This document shows, piece after piece, positions 21,807-32,766 of a stretch of DNA of 64,000 nt. The stretch spans positions 186,001 to 250,000 of the forward strand of contig JAIXMQ010000035.1 of the NCBI GenBank assembly GCA_025716855.1, given 5' to 3'. Source of the stretch: Pilaira anomala (taxonomy: Eukaryota > Mucoromycota > Mucoromycetes > Mucorales > Mucoraceae). The notes under the pieces are model-generated. The model did not search any database. It had not been told where the DNA came from and saw only the letters and a list, made by a program, of their open reading frames with translations. The translations under genes were made by a program, and so were the position numbers. Position 1 is the stretch's first letter, and each line of letters starts with the position of its first letter.

Positions 21807-23891
21807 TTAGACTACCGTGGTAGAAGTAGAAGAAGAAGAGGAAGAAGACATATTTGTCACATACGCCACAGACGGTGGAGTGCTACTATTACTACTACTA
21901 TTACTATTGCTCGAATGCATCTTAGTTGCCAAAAACGTACTTGAATTCGCCTTGAATAAATTCTGCACACGATTCAAACTCGAAGCATGCTGTGACACAT
22001 TCAAGACGGCATCATTCGGCACCGCCTCCAAAAACGCTTTCCGTACATGCAAGGGCATCTCCATCACAATATTATGCTTCAGCACCTGTCCATAATGTTT
22101 AAACATATAATCCAACGTCAACAACTTGAGCCCATTTTCTTCGGCCATCATCGCTTTTTCAAATATAAATCCACAACTGCTCATATTCAAATGCACTCGG
22201 TATAATCGCTCACAACAGATCTTCTTTAATCGCTCCAGTAAGTACATGTTGGCTAACACCAGCACTTCACAAATCACTTCACAACTTTCGTCTGTGTCCA
22301 GTCGATCGTTGTACAGGTATTTTAGAAACGCAAGTACTACTTCGTATGGTTCCGGGATCTCCATTCTTTTCTCTCTGGATTCCATCATACCCGATTTATA
22401 AATATTTCGAAAATGCGGCCAGCGCGTTATCAGTATCACTTGATGTACATGAAATTCTTGACCTCCTGCTGGTACAATGACGAAATCTGATAATTCCGGG
22501 TTATTTAATAATCTACTGAATTCGCAAGAGATTTGTTGAGTTGGGGGTATATCATACAATCCAAGTGATTCACTATTAATCACGAGCGCATCCCTTAAAA
22601 TTTTAAAAATTTTTTTTTATAAGTATATAATAATAATCATCATGATTTTTATGTTCATCTACTACTTTACCGAAAGTGATCATATCCTTGCGGTCGAAAC
22701 GGATCCGTATTACCAAGAAAGAAAAGATTATTCAAAGGCACCTGCTGTTCATCCTCTAACCGACTCTGTTCAGACACAACCGTAAAATAATTCCAACCAC
22801 CGACATCAAAATTCGCATTACATTCCTGTCTTTCCCACTCCAGCGTATCTAAATCCAACATCCAAAGCCCGTACATACTGGCATCTACACTCGTATGATG
22901 TCTCAAGTACCGCCCAAACACTAACAATTTACCACAAATCGATTCACAAAAGTGTTGACTCTTTAATAACACCATATTCGTATTACCTCCTAGCACCAAA
23001 TGAGGTGTATAGGGTGGTTGGTTTAAATTCATCACATACAGATCGGATATCGTGTTTCCGTGCTCGTCTTTGCCTGCATAAATGTACATCTTGTGTCCGA
23101 TCATCGTGGCTGAATGGTTATAACGGGGTGGAATGCCATGGTATTTCGACCAACTAAATGTTTCTAAATCTAATACACTTAATTCATCTAATACAAAGGT
23201 ACCTGCTATGAAAGGAAGGAGGAGGGGGAGAGGGGGGTTTTTTTGATTATTAGTTTTGTTTGTTTATATTTTATTATTATTATCATCATCATCATCATCA
23301 TCATCATGATATTCTTACAATCTGAATTCTTTGCAAATCCACCATAAATAAATAATTTATTGTTGTACACGGACGCACTATGCAAGTATCGTGCAGGTAC
23401 GATACCATTTATTTCTGGTTGAAACCATATTTGTTTCTCTATATCAAATATATGAACATCATTGCAATATTCCTGAAATTCATTACATCCGCCTAGAGAG
23501 AGAGAGAGGAATTATTTTAGAAATTAAAAAAAAAGGGGGAGAGAGAGAACTTTAAAAAAAAAAAATCATCTACACTATTTACCAAACACAATAATGAAAT
23601 TATTCCATAAAGTTGCTGTATGACCATATCGTTTACATGGCGCAGTCCCTTTCACTGACTATATATATATATATAAGTATATCTATCAATTGATATCTAA
23701 GAAAGAAAACTCACTTGAATCGTATCCCATCGCATCGTATACAGATTTAAAACGTGTAAATCATTCGTAACATTACCACCTCCACCATAAACAAATAATC
23801 TTTCCTTCACTTTCACAAAAGAAGGTCTCCAAAGTCCAACAAGATTATTACCGGTAGTTTGTATCGTTTGTCCTGATTTTAATAAAGACAT
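21807..23891 (-). CDS. Kelch-repeat and BTB domain protein
   Basis: Multi-exon minus-strand gene starting MSLLKSGQTIQTTGN. Kelch blades come first: RPSFVKVKERLFVYGGGG, DLHVLNLYTMRWDTIQ, RYGHTATLWNNFIIVFGG, VPARYLHSASVYNN, KLFIYGGFAKNSD, RYNHSATMIGHKMYIYAGK and WMLDLDTLEWERQ. A BTB fold follows: LNNPELSDFVIVPAG, EFHVHQVILITRWPHFRNI, FLKYLYNDRLDTD, then a BACK-like helical part (LANMYLLERLKKICCERLY). The C-terminus is Ser/Asn rich. Order kelch then BTB is that of LZTR1-like and fungal Rab-effector-like proteins, which act as adaptors of Cul3 ligases or in trafficking. Introns at about 23660-23714, 23520-23600, 23215-23320 and 22590-22670. Confidence 0.85.
23284..23306. repeat. TCA trinucleotide repeat inside a kelch-BTB intron
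   Basis: About seven perfect TCA units within an intron of the kelch-BTB gene, next to TTA units. A microsatellite. Confidence 0.7.
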
Positions 23892-24444
23892 TTATAAAAT
23901 AAAAAGGAGAGTGAAAGAGAAAGAAAGAAAAATGGAGAATTTATCAAAAAAGAGAGAAAGAAAGAAAGAAATAAATAAATAAAAGAGAGAAAGAGAGAGA
24001 GAGTCTGTAAAATAAGGGGGTCAAGTAGTCGAACGATTTATGAACAAAGGAGAAAAAAAAAAAAAAAAGGTCATATTTGTTTAAATTTATAAATTTCCGT
24101 TAAACGCGTTCAGGAACAAGGCATATTTACTTGTGTAACATTCCTTGCCTTGTTGTCAATGTATGTATATATATATATATAAATATATTCATTATTTGAA
24201 GCAAAAAAAAAAAAAAAAAAAGTGCCTTGTTTTTATTATTATTTAAAAAGGCATTCATTGTATTATCTTCTTTTTAGAATATTTATTTACATTTTCTTTT
24301 CTTCTTCTTTTGATGTCATATAGTACACTTTATATTTACTTCATTGTTTTAAAAATGATTCTGAATTTTAAAAATGACCTCTAATGTGACACCAGAAGCC
24401 AACTTATTTTAGATGTGTACCTTAAAGTGTGGCAATTTGCTTTG

Positions 24445-24475
<31 letters not shown>

Positions 24476-24928
24476 AATGTTTTTAAAAAATATATGAAAA
24501 TGACAGAATTCTTTAATTAAAATATCTATATACAAAAACTTCAAAAAAAAAAAAGTACATCTAAAATTACTTTGTTTGTTCACTTTTTTAAACTTTCTTC
24601 TTTTCTTTATCCTCCCAAACATAACACAAGAAAAAAAAGTTAAAATGTTACCATGACAAGAAAAACAAATAAAAAAAACTATAATTCTTTAACCAACAAA
24701 TCATTCTCAAACTAAAAAAGAAAGACAGAGTGAAAAGAGAGAGTGAAAAGAGAGAGAGAGAGAGAGAGTGAAAAGAAGAAACTGAATGATATAAAAGGAA
24801 ATTCAGACGGTGACATTCTTTTTTTTTTTTTTAATATAAAAAAGCTAATATAATTTTTTTTTTAAAAACCTTCATCTTCTTTTCTTGATCTCTCTCTTTT
24901 TTTTTTTTTTTTCAAAACCAATATACCA
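23892..24928. promoter_or_regulatory. Divergent promoter region of the kelch-BTB and PAK genes
   Basis: About 1 kb between two divergent genes. It holds GA microsatellites (23930-24003, 24730-24775), poly(A) at 24050-24068, 24204-24221 and 24445-24471, and a T/CT tract (24887-24912) directly before the PAK start codon. No coding frame. Confidence 0.5.
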
Positions 24929-27243
24929 ATGACAGAAATTATTAAAGATGGTTACCTTTCTGTAAAAGAAGATGGGTTACGCGCTTGGATATGGTCAAAA
25001 CGGTTTTGTGTTTTAAGAGATCAAGCCTTAACTTTTCATCGCAATGAAGTAAAAAAAAAACAACAACAACAACGAAAAACAAAAAACACTCATAATTTTT
25101 TATAGCAGTCTGGACAATGTGTCGCTTTAATCTTTTTAAAAGAAATCACTTCTGTCACAAGAACTGACTTAAAACCATACTGTTTTGAAGTCGCCACAAA
25201 AGATAAAACCTATTATATCGCTTGTAAATCAGATGAAGATCTTTATTCTTGGATGGATGAAATATACAATGTAAATAAAAAATATCCATTCTCCTTAATT
25301 TTTTTTTTTATATCTGTACTTACTTTTTACTCTTAGAGATCGACAGTAGGTGCATCAGGTCCAACAAATTTTGTTCATGAAGTACATGTAGGATTTGATC
25401 CCAATACTGGTGCATTTACGGTAAAACACACACATACATACATACATATCTACAATATAAACAAACAAATAATACTCATAACATATCTATGATAGGGTCT
25501 ACCTGATCAATGGACAAAATTATTAAAAGGTTCTGCAATCACAGCTGAAGACGCTGCCAAGAACCCTCAAGCCGTTCTAGACGTATTGGAATTTTACACA
25601 GAACAAACCAAACGAGAAGCAGAAGAGTATGGTTCTTCTCATCTAAAAGGTGCTGTGGAGCGAATGAGTGATGATCGATGGGCTGCTTTAATACAAGAAT
25701 CTACTGCAAACGGCAATCACCGTCCTGCTCCTCCAAGACCCGCTCCTCCTCCACCCAGAAGAACAAATGAATTAAATGAGATGATGGATGATTTAGCTAT
25801 AAGAACTGTAAGTTTCCCTTTTTTTTTTTTTGTACCATGGAAACACAAGTTAATTAATTTTTTGTAGCCTAAATCTCCAATGGATCCTCGTCACCCCGTA
25901 AATTATTTTTTTTTAAATTCTCAATTCACTATCAATTTTTTTTTTTACTCATATACATCTGTTCTCTCTCTTTTTTTTTTTTTTTTTCATAGGCTTATCC
26001 AAGACCAGAACCTTCAAAATCACATGGAACAGGAAGAGTCCCTGCACGCACAACCAGTATATCTACCTACGATGAACGTATCATGTTTGAACGTGAGAAA
26101 CTCGAGATTGAAATGAGAGAAAGGGAACGTCAACTGCGTGAACAACAAAGAGAGAAAGACAGATTACGTGATCAACAACTTCAAAAGGAACGGGAACGAG
26201 AGCGTCAACGCGAACGCGACACAAAAGAAAGAGAATCGCGTGATCGAGAGAACCGTGAACGAGAGACTCGTGAAAGAGAAAAAGCCGCAGCTCAAATGTC
26301 TTCTGCTCCTACAGTTCAACAACAGCAAAAGAAAAAGGTCGAACAACGTATCAGTACCATGACGGAGGCACAAGTCATGGAACAACTCAAATCCGTCGTC
26401 ACCCCAGGTGACCCCAACGATCTCTACAAGAAATTAAAACGTGTAGGTCAAGGTGCTTCAGGTTCTGTCTATGTCGCTATCTCACTCGCTACCAACACTA
26501 AAATCGCTATCAAACAAATGGACTTGGCGCATCAACCACGTAAAGACTTGATCGTCACCGAGATCTTGGTCATGAAAGAATCGCAGCACCCAAATATCGT
26601 CAATTACCTTGACTCCTTCTTAGTACGTAACAGTGATCTCTGGGTCATCATGGAGTACATGGAAGGTGGTGCCCTGACTGACGTGATCGATAACAATACC
26701 ATGACCGAACAACAAATCGCTACCGTCTGTCATGAAACCACCAACGGCTTATTACATTTACATACACAAAACATCCTTCATCGTGATATCAAATCAGATA
26801 ATATCTTATTAAACGCTCAGGGACAAGTCAAAATCAGTGATTTTGGCTTCTGTGCTAAACTCACCGACCAAAGAAACAAACGTGCTACCATGGTAGGTAC
26901 CCCCTATTGGATGGCCCCTGAAGTCGTCAAACAAAAAGAATACGGTGCAAAAGTAGATATCTGGTCTTTAGGTATCATGGCCATTGAAATGATTGAAAAT
27001 GAACCGCCTTATTTAGACGAAGAACCTTTAAAAGCCCTTTACTTGATCGCTACTAACGGTACTCCCACTTTAAAAAATCCCGAGAAATTATCAAGAGAAT
27101 TAAAAGGCTTTTTAGCCGTCTGTCTCTGTGTCGATGTCAGATCAAGAGCCACCGCAGATGAATTAATGCATCATGAATTCCTTAAAAAAGCTGGTCCTTT
27201 AAATATTTTAGCTCCTTTACTTAAATTCAAAACAAAACATTAA
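24929..27243 (+). CDS. cla4: p21-activated kinase, Cla4 type (PH, CRIB, kinase)
   Basis: Six exons (24929-25048, 25106-25270, 25337-25420, 25496-25807, 25868-25897, 25993-27243) give 653 residues. N-terminal PH domain: [20 protein letters not shown], then [20 protein letters not shown] and [14 protein letters not shown] motif [20 protein letters not shown] binds Cdc42/Rac. A charged coiled coil ([17 protein letters not shown] and repeats of RERE) follows, then the kinase: [36 protein letters not shown], activation loop [19 protein letters not shown] plus CRIB is diagnostic of Cla4-type PAKs, which drive polarity, septins and hyphal growth. Introns 2 and 3 flank an exon holding the CRIB core. 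Confidence 0.93.
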
Positions 27244-27263
27244 AAAACTCTCTCTTTTTTTTT

Positions 27264-27992
27264 TTATTTTAAATTTCCTAATCGACTTTTTAAACTATCT
27301 GGAATTTCTCGAACATGTCTTTCTGTTGATCTCGTTTCTTCTCTATCAGGTGAAGCAGATCGTCTTCTTTCTTCTTCATTTCTTTTATTACCTAATCGTT
27401 CAAACACACTGCGTCCATCGCCTCCACTCTTTCTCATACGTGCCTGATGTTCTTGACGCGCTACCTTTCTCTCTTCTGATAAATTCTCTTCCTCTTCCTC
27501 TTTTCCATGAATTAAATAATATCGACTTCTTTGACGTGCACCACGTTCTTTTACATCTTCATCCGTGGCAACACGAATAAATAATTTATGTTCTACTCCT
27601 TCTTCTTCTTTTAAAAACGGTTTCGCAGCTACTAATTGACGATGATCTACTACTACCGCACCACGATCTTCCGCTACCATCAATGTCAAAAGTGCTTCCT
27701 GTGCTTCCTCGCTCGTTTCAAATACCATATTACAACTTGAATCATCAATCCATTCTACTTTTTTTAAACTTGGACAATAACTGGAAATATCCTTTGTACT
27801 CATATCGTCTACACCTTGTAAGAAAAGTGCACTAGGTCGTGCTAACGCTTCAAATCGATCGTATGCTTCTTCCCCCACTAAAGTACCTTGGCTCTCTTGT
27901 TCAATCTTGGTATCAAAGTCGTTTTCTTCTTTGGCTAAAGAAGCTTCGAATGCCATGTCTAATTTAGGGGCGTTATTCTCAGGACAATACAT
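27264..27992 (-). CDS. NCBP3-like nuclear cap-binding subunit
   Basis: Single-exon frame of 242 residues, starting MYCPENNAPKLDMAFEAS. The RRM-like NCBP3 core is visible: ALFLQGVDDMSTKDISSYC, KKVEWIDDSSCNMVFET, ALLTLMVAEDRGA. The C-terminal half carries HKLFIRVATDEDVKERGARQ, then SRYYLIHGKEEEEE, an Arg/Glu-rich tail and SLKSRLGNLK. NCBP3 forms an alternative cap-binding complex with NCBP1 in animals and acts in mRNA export. It converges tail-to-tail with the PAK gene, only 20 bp apart. Upstream 5' sequence (28020-28050) has another ATG, but I found no consistent spliced join. Confidence 0.75.
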   Translation of the reverse strand: MYCPENNAPKLDMAFEASLAKEENDFDTKIEQESQGTLVGEEAYDRFEALARPSALFLQGVDDMSTKDISSYCPSLKKVEWIDDSSCNMVFETSEEAQEALLTLMVAEDRGAVVVDHRQLVAAKPFLKEEEGVEHKLFIRVATDEDVKERGARQRSRYYLIHGKEEEEENLSEERKVARQEHQARMRKSGGDGRSVFERLGNKRNEEERRRSASPDREETRSTERHVREIPDSLKSRLGNLK

Positions 27993-28325
27993 TGTACGCG
28001 TCTTTTTTCATTTTTACCTAGTTCCATCTTGACTGTAGCATCCATCTTGTAAAATATATAAACGACGTTTTTTGAAAAAAAAAGAGGGGGGGGGGGGAAG
28101 TAGCAGAAGAGGGGTACTACGCTAAAGAGAAAAAAGAAAAAAATTCCTCCTTCTAATGCTTACGCCTGGGTTTGTAAATCATAAAAAAAATAAAATTAGT
28201 AAATCCATTCTTGGTGGGAGCTTTTTTTTTTTTATACACTGCCAATATACTCTTTGAATTATCGATCACGAAATATACACAGTAACGCCAAAAGGACAGT
28301 TATTTTTTTTAGATTAAATGAAACG

Positions 28326-28384
<59 letters not shown>

Positions 28385-28417
28385 TTTTCTGTTCTTTAGT
28401 ACGCTTTTTTTATAATT
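27993..28417. other. Intergenic, with the longest poly(A) run
   Basis: Contains a G run (28086-28098) and 51 consecutive A bases (28330-28380). Presumed promoter of the NCBP3-like gene. Confidence 0.5.
28330..28380. repeat. 51-nt poly(A) homopolymer
   Basis: An unbroken run of A, the longest homopolymer in the window, between the NCBP3-like gene and the remnant at 28418-28642. It may come from a retroposed poly(A) tail or from slippage. Confidence 0.8.
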
Positions 28418-28642
28418 ATGAATATCACAAGAGAGATCTGGCAATTTGTATGTATTTCTATGTAGACTATACTGAAGAAAACGTTAAAAAGTATAAAAAA
28501 AAAGATTGAAGAAAAGCCTGAAGGTTATGAAATTGCCTACAACACTCGAATCAATGAACCTATCTTGGTTCTTTTAAAAAGAATTCAAGAACACCCTGAA
28601 GAATATCATTTGTATGCTGACAACAACACGTCTTCAACTTAG
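28418..28642 (+). pseudogene. Short coding-like segment with one in-frame stop
   Basis: Frame opens at ATG 28418 (MNITREIWQFVC), meets TAG at 28463-28465, then continues in the same frame: TILKKTLKSIKKKIEEKPEG, YEIAYNTRINEPILVLLKR and IQEHPEEYHLYADNNTSS, ending with TAG at 28640-28642. The second part is clearly protein-like. The stop lies inside an 18-nt stretch with GTATGT...TAG ends that would keep the frame if removed, but that is far shorter than other introns here. A decayed last exon is the simpler reading. The 51-nt poly(A) lies just upstream. Confidence 0.35.
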
Positions 28643-30844
28643 GTTTTTTTTTGCTCTTATTTCTCAACATTTAAATAAAATGATATGTAAATATAGTGTT
28701 CTTTATCCTATATATAGTTATTTCTGTAATTACTTTTGCTTTTTCTAAAATATCTCTCTTTTTGTTACTTTTGATGTGTCATGCAACCTATATTTCAATT
28801 GTATACACCTGCTTACAGAATTAAATATATACTTTTCTCTTTATTCAATTCATAAATACAAACAATATTCATTTCGTAATATGGGCTTTATAAGGATATA
28901 TGTAGCTGAGCAAGAAGACAATGAAACATCAGGTGTAATTCACTCAGCATAATACAAGTAGTTGTCAGCACATCGAAACTTGCTCATTACATGGATTCAA
29001 ATTACCCTTCTCTACTGTATTTATATATATATTATGAGACCCAAATATGTAAAATAAGAAAATTACATCCGGGTTTTTATTCTTAGCTTCTTTTCCTTTT
29101 TTTCTTTCTTTTTTATCAGCAATATATAATCTTTATAAATGTCTAAGTAAAAACGATATATAGTTAAACATATACTTTGGTTAAACAGAAAAGAAAAACT
29201 AACATATTTCTAAAGGAATCGATAGTAATCTATTTGACAATCAAGACTTGACTCTATTTCAGATAAATCAAGTTTTTCTGGCTCTTAGTTACTTTGTTCA
29301 CTCCCTCAAGTAAAAAAAAAAAAACTCTCCTTCAAAACAGCATATAAAAGACAATTCCCATACAGTAAGCTCGAAAATGCATCTGATTTTTGACATCTCT
29401 GTCGAATTTGCGGCCTCAGAGGTGTCGGATGAGGAGGATGAGGACGAAGGAGAGGAAGATGATGTAACAGCCATAGAACACTTCCTAATTAATGTCATAC
29501 CATAAATAAGACACAGTACATAAATAAAACAATTCTCTTTTCCCTCCAAATATCCTTTAGGAAGGTTTATAATGTTATTGATTTAATTTTTGAGCATAAG
29601 ATGGTTGAAGACCCCTTTACATCTACTACTATCACTACTATTTTACAACTACTACTAGTTACTTTCACTTGTACCTCTTATGTTTAGTATTCGTATCTTC
29701 TGTTTAAATTATCAAACTTCAATTTTTAAACTGATATAATGATTATTTGAATAATTATATATATAAAAAAAAAAAAAAAACTTGCAAAAGTTGATATGTA
29801 ACTGTATTCTTTATGTAAAAAAGATAGATCTTTCTATATATATAAAGTTCACAAACTGGAAAGAGAAAATTGCTTTTGAGTATACATATTCTCACTAATC
29901 ATTTCAACCTTTTTTTTTTTTCCTGTAAGATAATAACGGGAGGATTAGCATAAAGAAAAAAAAAAACGGGTTGACGTCAGGTTACATGTTCTACTTTTTT
30001 TTTTTGGCTTCTTTTTGAATATTTATTTTAAAAACAAAAAAGAACCATACCAATTCCTCTAAACATGTCACACATATAACCTTCTCATCTCCTTTTTACT
30101 CAGCACATACTTTCACACACGCGCCTATGTGTGCCGTCTTTTCTAACGCATACAAATTAGTTGAAATAAAAAGAAAACTCTCTCTCAAAACACATAAAAA
30201 TCTCGTGTAAAAAAAAAACAACAACAACAACAAAACCTTTCTTTATGGTTACTAATAAAAGAATATATGCCATGAAAAAAAAAAAAAAAGATCGACATGT
30301 GTAACTACTTAATTGTAATTCACACTATTACCACTCTTTTTTTTTTTGCTTTGACAGATGTATATATATATATATATATGATGCAGGGTAATTAAAAAGC
30401 GTCCCAAAGTAACATCAACATTCTCCTATATTTTACAAATGCACAAACACACACGAATTACACGCACGCGATAGAAAATTAGATGTGTTCTTGAATATAT
30501 ATAACGTGGAATTATTTCATAAATTATTTAAATCATGCGCACGTGTACCTGTAATAGACTTGTAAATTATTTGCTTATGATTCTCTTCCCCCCTCTCTCT
30601 CTCTTTCTCATCCTCCTTATTATTTATCTCGGGAAAAACAGCCGGTATCACATTGTATACAGTTTAGGGTTTTTTTTTTTATATAGTTTATTAATTGTTT
30701 GTGTGATTGTATGTTATTATTCGTAAATTATTATTTGTTGTTAAAAAAAAAAAAGAAAGTTCTAAATGCAGAGGTATATTTTGTTGTTATTGTTTTAAGA
30801 GAAAGAGAAAAAAAAAAGAGAGAGAAAGGGGATTCATATAAAAA
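28643..30844. other. Gene-poor spacer
   Basis: About 2.2 kb of spacer. The only coding-like pieces are a plus-strand 42-codon acidic frame at 29377-29505 and its antisense Ser-rich frame. TA repeats, poly(A) and CT-rich patches occur throughout. Confidence 0.45.
29377..29505 (+). CDS. Candidate acidic micro-ORF, 42 aa
   Basis: ATG 29377 opens MHLIFDISVEFAASEVSDEE, followed by an Asp/Glu run and TAIEHFLINVIP, ending TAA 29503-29505. The block is distinctly richer in GC than its surroundings. The antisense strand is also open with a Ser-rich peptide, so neither strand can be chosen with certainty. No homolog recognised. Confidence 0.2.
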   Translation: MHLIFDISVEFAASEVSDEEDEDEGEEDDVTAIEHFLINVIP

Positions 30845-31995
30845 TTATTTTAAAAGTGGATTATTATTGTGTTCATAAAAATAATGTTCTTGTTTGACCG
30901 AATTCAATACAGGACTTCCATTTCGTGGTGTAGGTGGATCCTGATCAGTGACATCGGAATGATTTGAGGTAGAGAGGTCAGTATAATCACCAATATATGC
31001 CATCACAGTACTTTCAAAAGAAGACGATATCTCTAATTGGCTTGGTGGTTTCACAGGTGCCGTAAACGACCGACAATGTAAGATCATATTTCGTAATTCA
31101 TCTAATGTAATTCTTTTCACAGGATCAAGACAAAAGATACGTATCAGAATACGATCAAGCGATTTTGAGATGCCTGGTAAGATCGCCCGAAAGAATTTAC
31201 GTGGATTTTGAACAAATTTACTAAATGCTACATCTTCCATGTTGGCTCGCTTCCATGGGTTACGCCCCGAGACCAAATTAATAAGGATCACGCCTAAACT
31301 CCAAATATCATTTGCTATCGTATCATAAGTTTTTATTGATTCTTCTTTTGTAGCACTACTACTGTTCTTTTCTTGGTATAATGAAAGTCCTTGACATTCT
31401 ATTTTGATTCTAATAGTTAATATAGATGTACATATATATATATATAAAATAAGCTTTCATAGATTTTACCTGGTGAAAAGTAAAATGAAGAACCGCAATT
31501 AAATTGATTTGAAAGCAAATCAGACGTAGTTAAACCGAAATCTGCAAGCTTGACACGATGATTTGATAAAAGAAGTATATTTTCGGGCTTCAGATCCCGA
31601 TGAGCGATCGAATGAAAGTGGCAATGTTGTACAGCATCTAATATCTGTAGAAATAAATGTCGGATAACTTTTGTCTTTCCGATAATATCATGCGATGTAA
31701 TGGTGGAGAACAAATCTCCATGGGTTGCGTATTCCATCACAATAAACACTCGGTTGTGTTCCTTAACTACTTTCTCTAGTAAAAGGATATTGTTGTGTCC
31801 TGATAATAAACTATGCATCGCAATCTCGTTCTCTGTAATTAACGTATCCGCTACACATTTGACAGCATAGTATCGGTTGGTGTAAATATATCGTCCTAAA
31901 TAAACTACTCCGTAGGATCCACTTCCAATAATCGATACAAGTTGAATTGATTGATTGTCAATACAACAATTTAATAAATCGTTTGGGTTAAACAT
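30845..31995 (-). CDS. Ran1/Ksp1-like serine/threonine kinase
   Basis: Two exons (31995-31470, 31398-30845) give 359 residues; the intron 31469-31399 has GT and AG ends and restores FSPECQG. Start at 31995, MFNPNDLLNCCIDNQ. Kinase motifs: IIGSGSYGVVYLG, YYAVKCV, VFIVMEYATHGDLF, HRDLKPENILL, DFGLTT, and after the intron DIWSLGVILINLVSGRNPWK. Overall pattern resembles the fungal Ran1/Pat1-Sks1-Vhs1 family, which controls nutrient response and the switch between growth and sexual development. The activation segment NCGSSFYFSPE keeps the family's serine. The tail (VTDQDPPTPRNGSP) has proline-directed sites. Confidence 0.85.
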
Positions 31996-32766
31996 TTTTT
32001 TTTTTTTTTTTATAAAAGATATATAATAAAGAAAAGAAGAAAAGAGCAAAAAAAAAAAAAAAACTTTTTTATTTATTTGATTTATGCGGTTACAATGTGT
32101 ATACAAATTTGTATGTCTGTGTACACTTTCTATTTCTTTTTTTACTCCCTTTTTATTTTATACAACCCCTTTTTATATTTAACCTTATCTCTTACTCCTT
32201 TTATTCTCCTATAAGCTTTTTTTTTTTTTTTTTTTGAACGAGTTATTTGATGTGGACTCAGACCACCCCATCTTTGTGTCACTTAACGGAATAACAAAAC
32301 CCACCATATTTTTGTTTCATCGGTTACATTGAAAGGCAACACATATGACTTCTCCTCCCCCCCCTTTTTTTTTTCTTTCACCACCCCTCTTTTTTCTTCT
32401 TAATTTACAAATCATCATGTGAACCCATTTCTTGTCAATAAACATATATGCTCGATTTGAACAACTATCACTCTTGCTTAATATCTTGTCACACCTATAT
32501 TTTAGTAATTTATGAGTTCAACATTTTTTTCTTTTTGGTTTTGTTTATATTAAAAACCAACTTTTTATTATTCTAATATGAAATGTGGTATTTAAAGTTT
32601 TTATTTTTATTTATAAACTTGACTTTTTTTTCTTCTTCTTCTAAAGGTGTGTGCTTGTGTGTGTATACAGGGAAAGAAATGGGGGAGGAGGGGGAGGGGG
32701 TTATAGTTGCAACGATAACAAAAAAATAATAATAATTGAAATTACAAATTAAAAAAAAAAAAAATT
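31996..32766. other. Intergenic region between the Ran1-like and MPP-alpha genes
   Basis: Mostly T-rich. Poly(T) before the kinase start (31996-32010) and A/C-rich patches around 32350-32400. No coding frame. Confidence 0.5.

Noticed and set aside
21817..22095. Plus-strand frame opposite the kelch-BTB gene's 3' end
   Set aside because: It is antisense to the Ser-rich tail and BTB coding sequence.
27998..28050. A second upstream start for the NCBP3-like gene
   Set aside because: No donor/acceptor pair keeps the frame, so the single-exon start at 27992 was kept.
31417..32106. Longer minus-strand frame for the Ran1-like kinase starting at 32106
   Set aside because: The extra N-terminal residues are poly(A)/poly(T) artefacts (Phe and Lys runs); MFNPNDLL at 31995 is the natural start.
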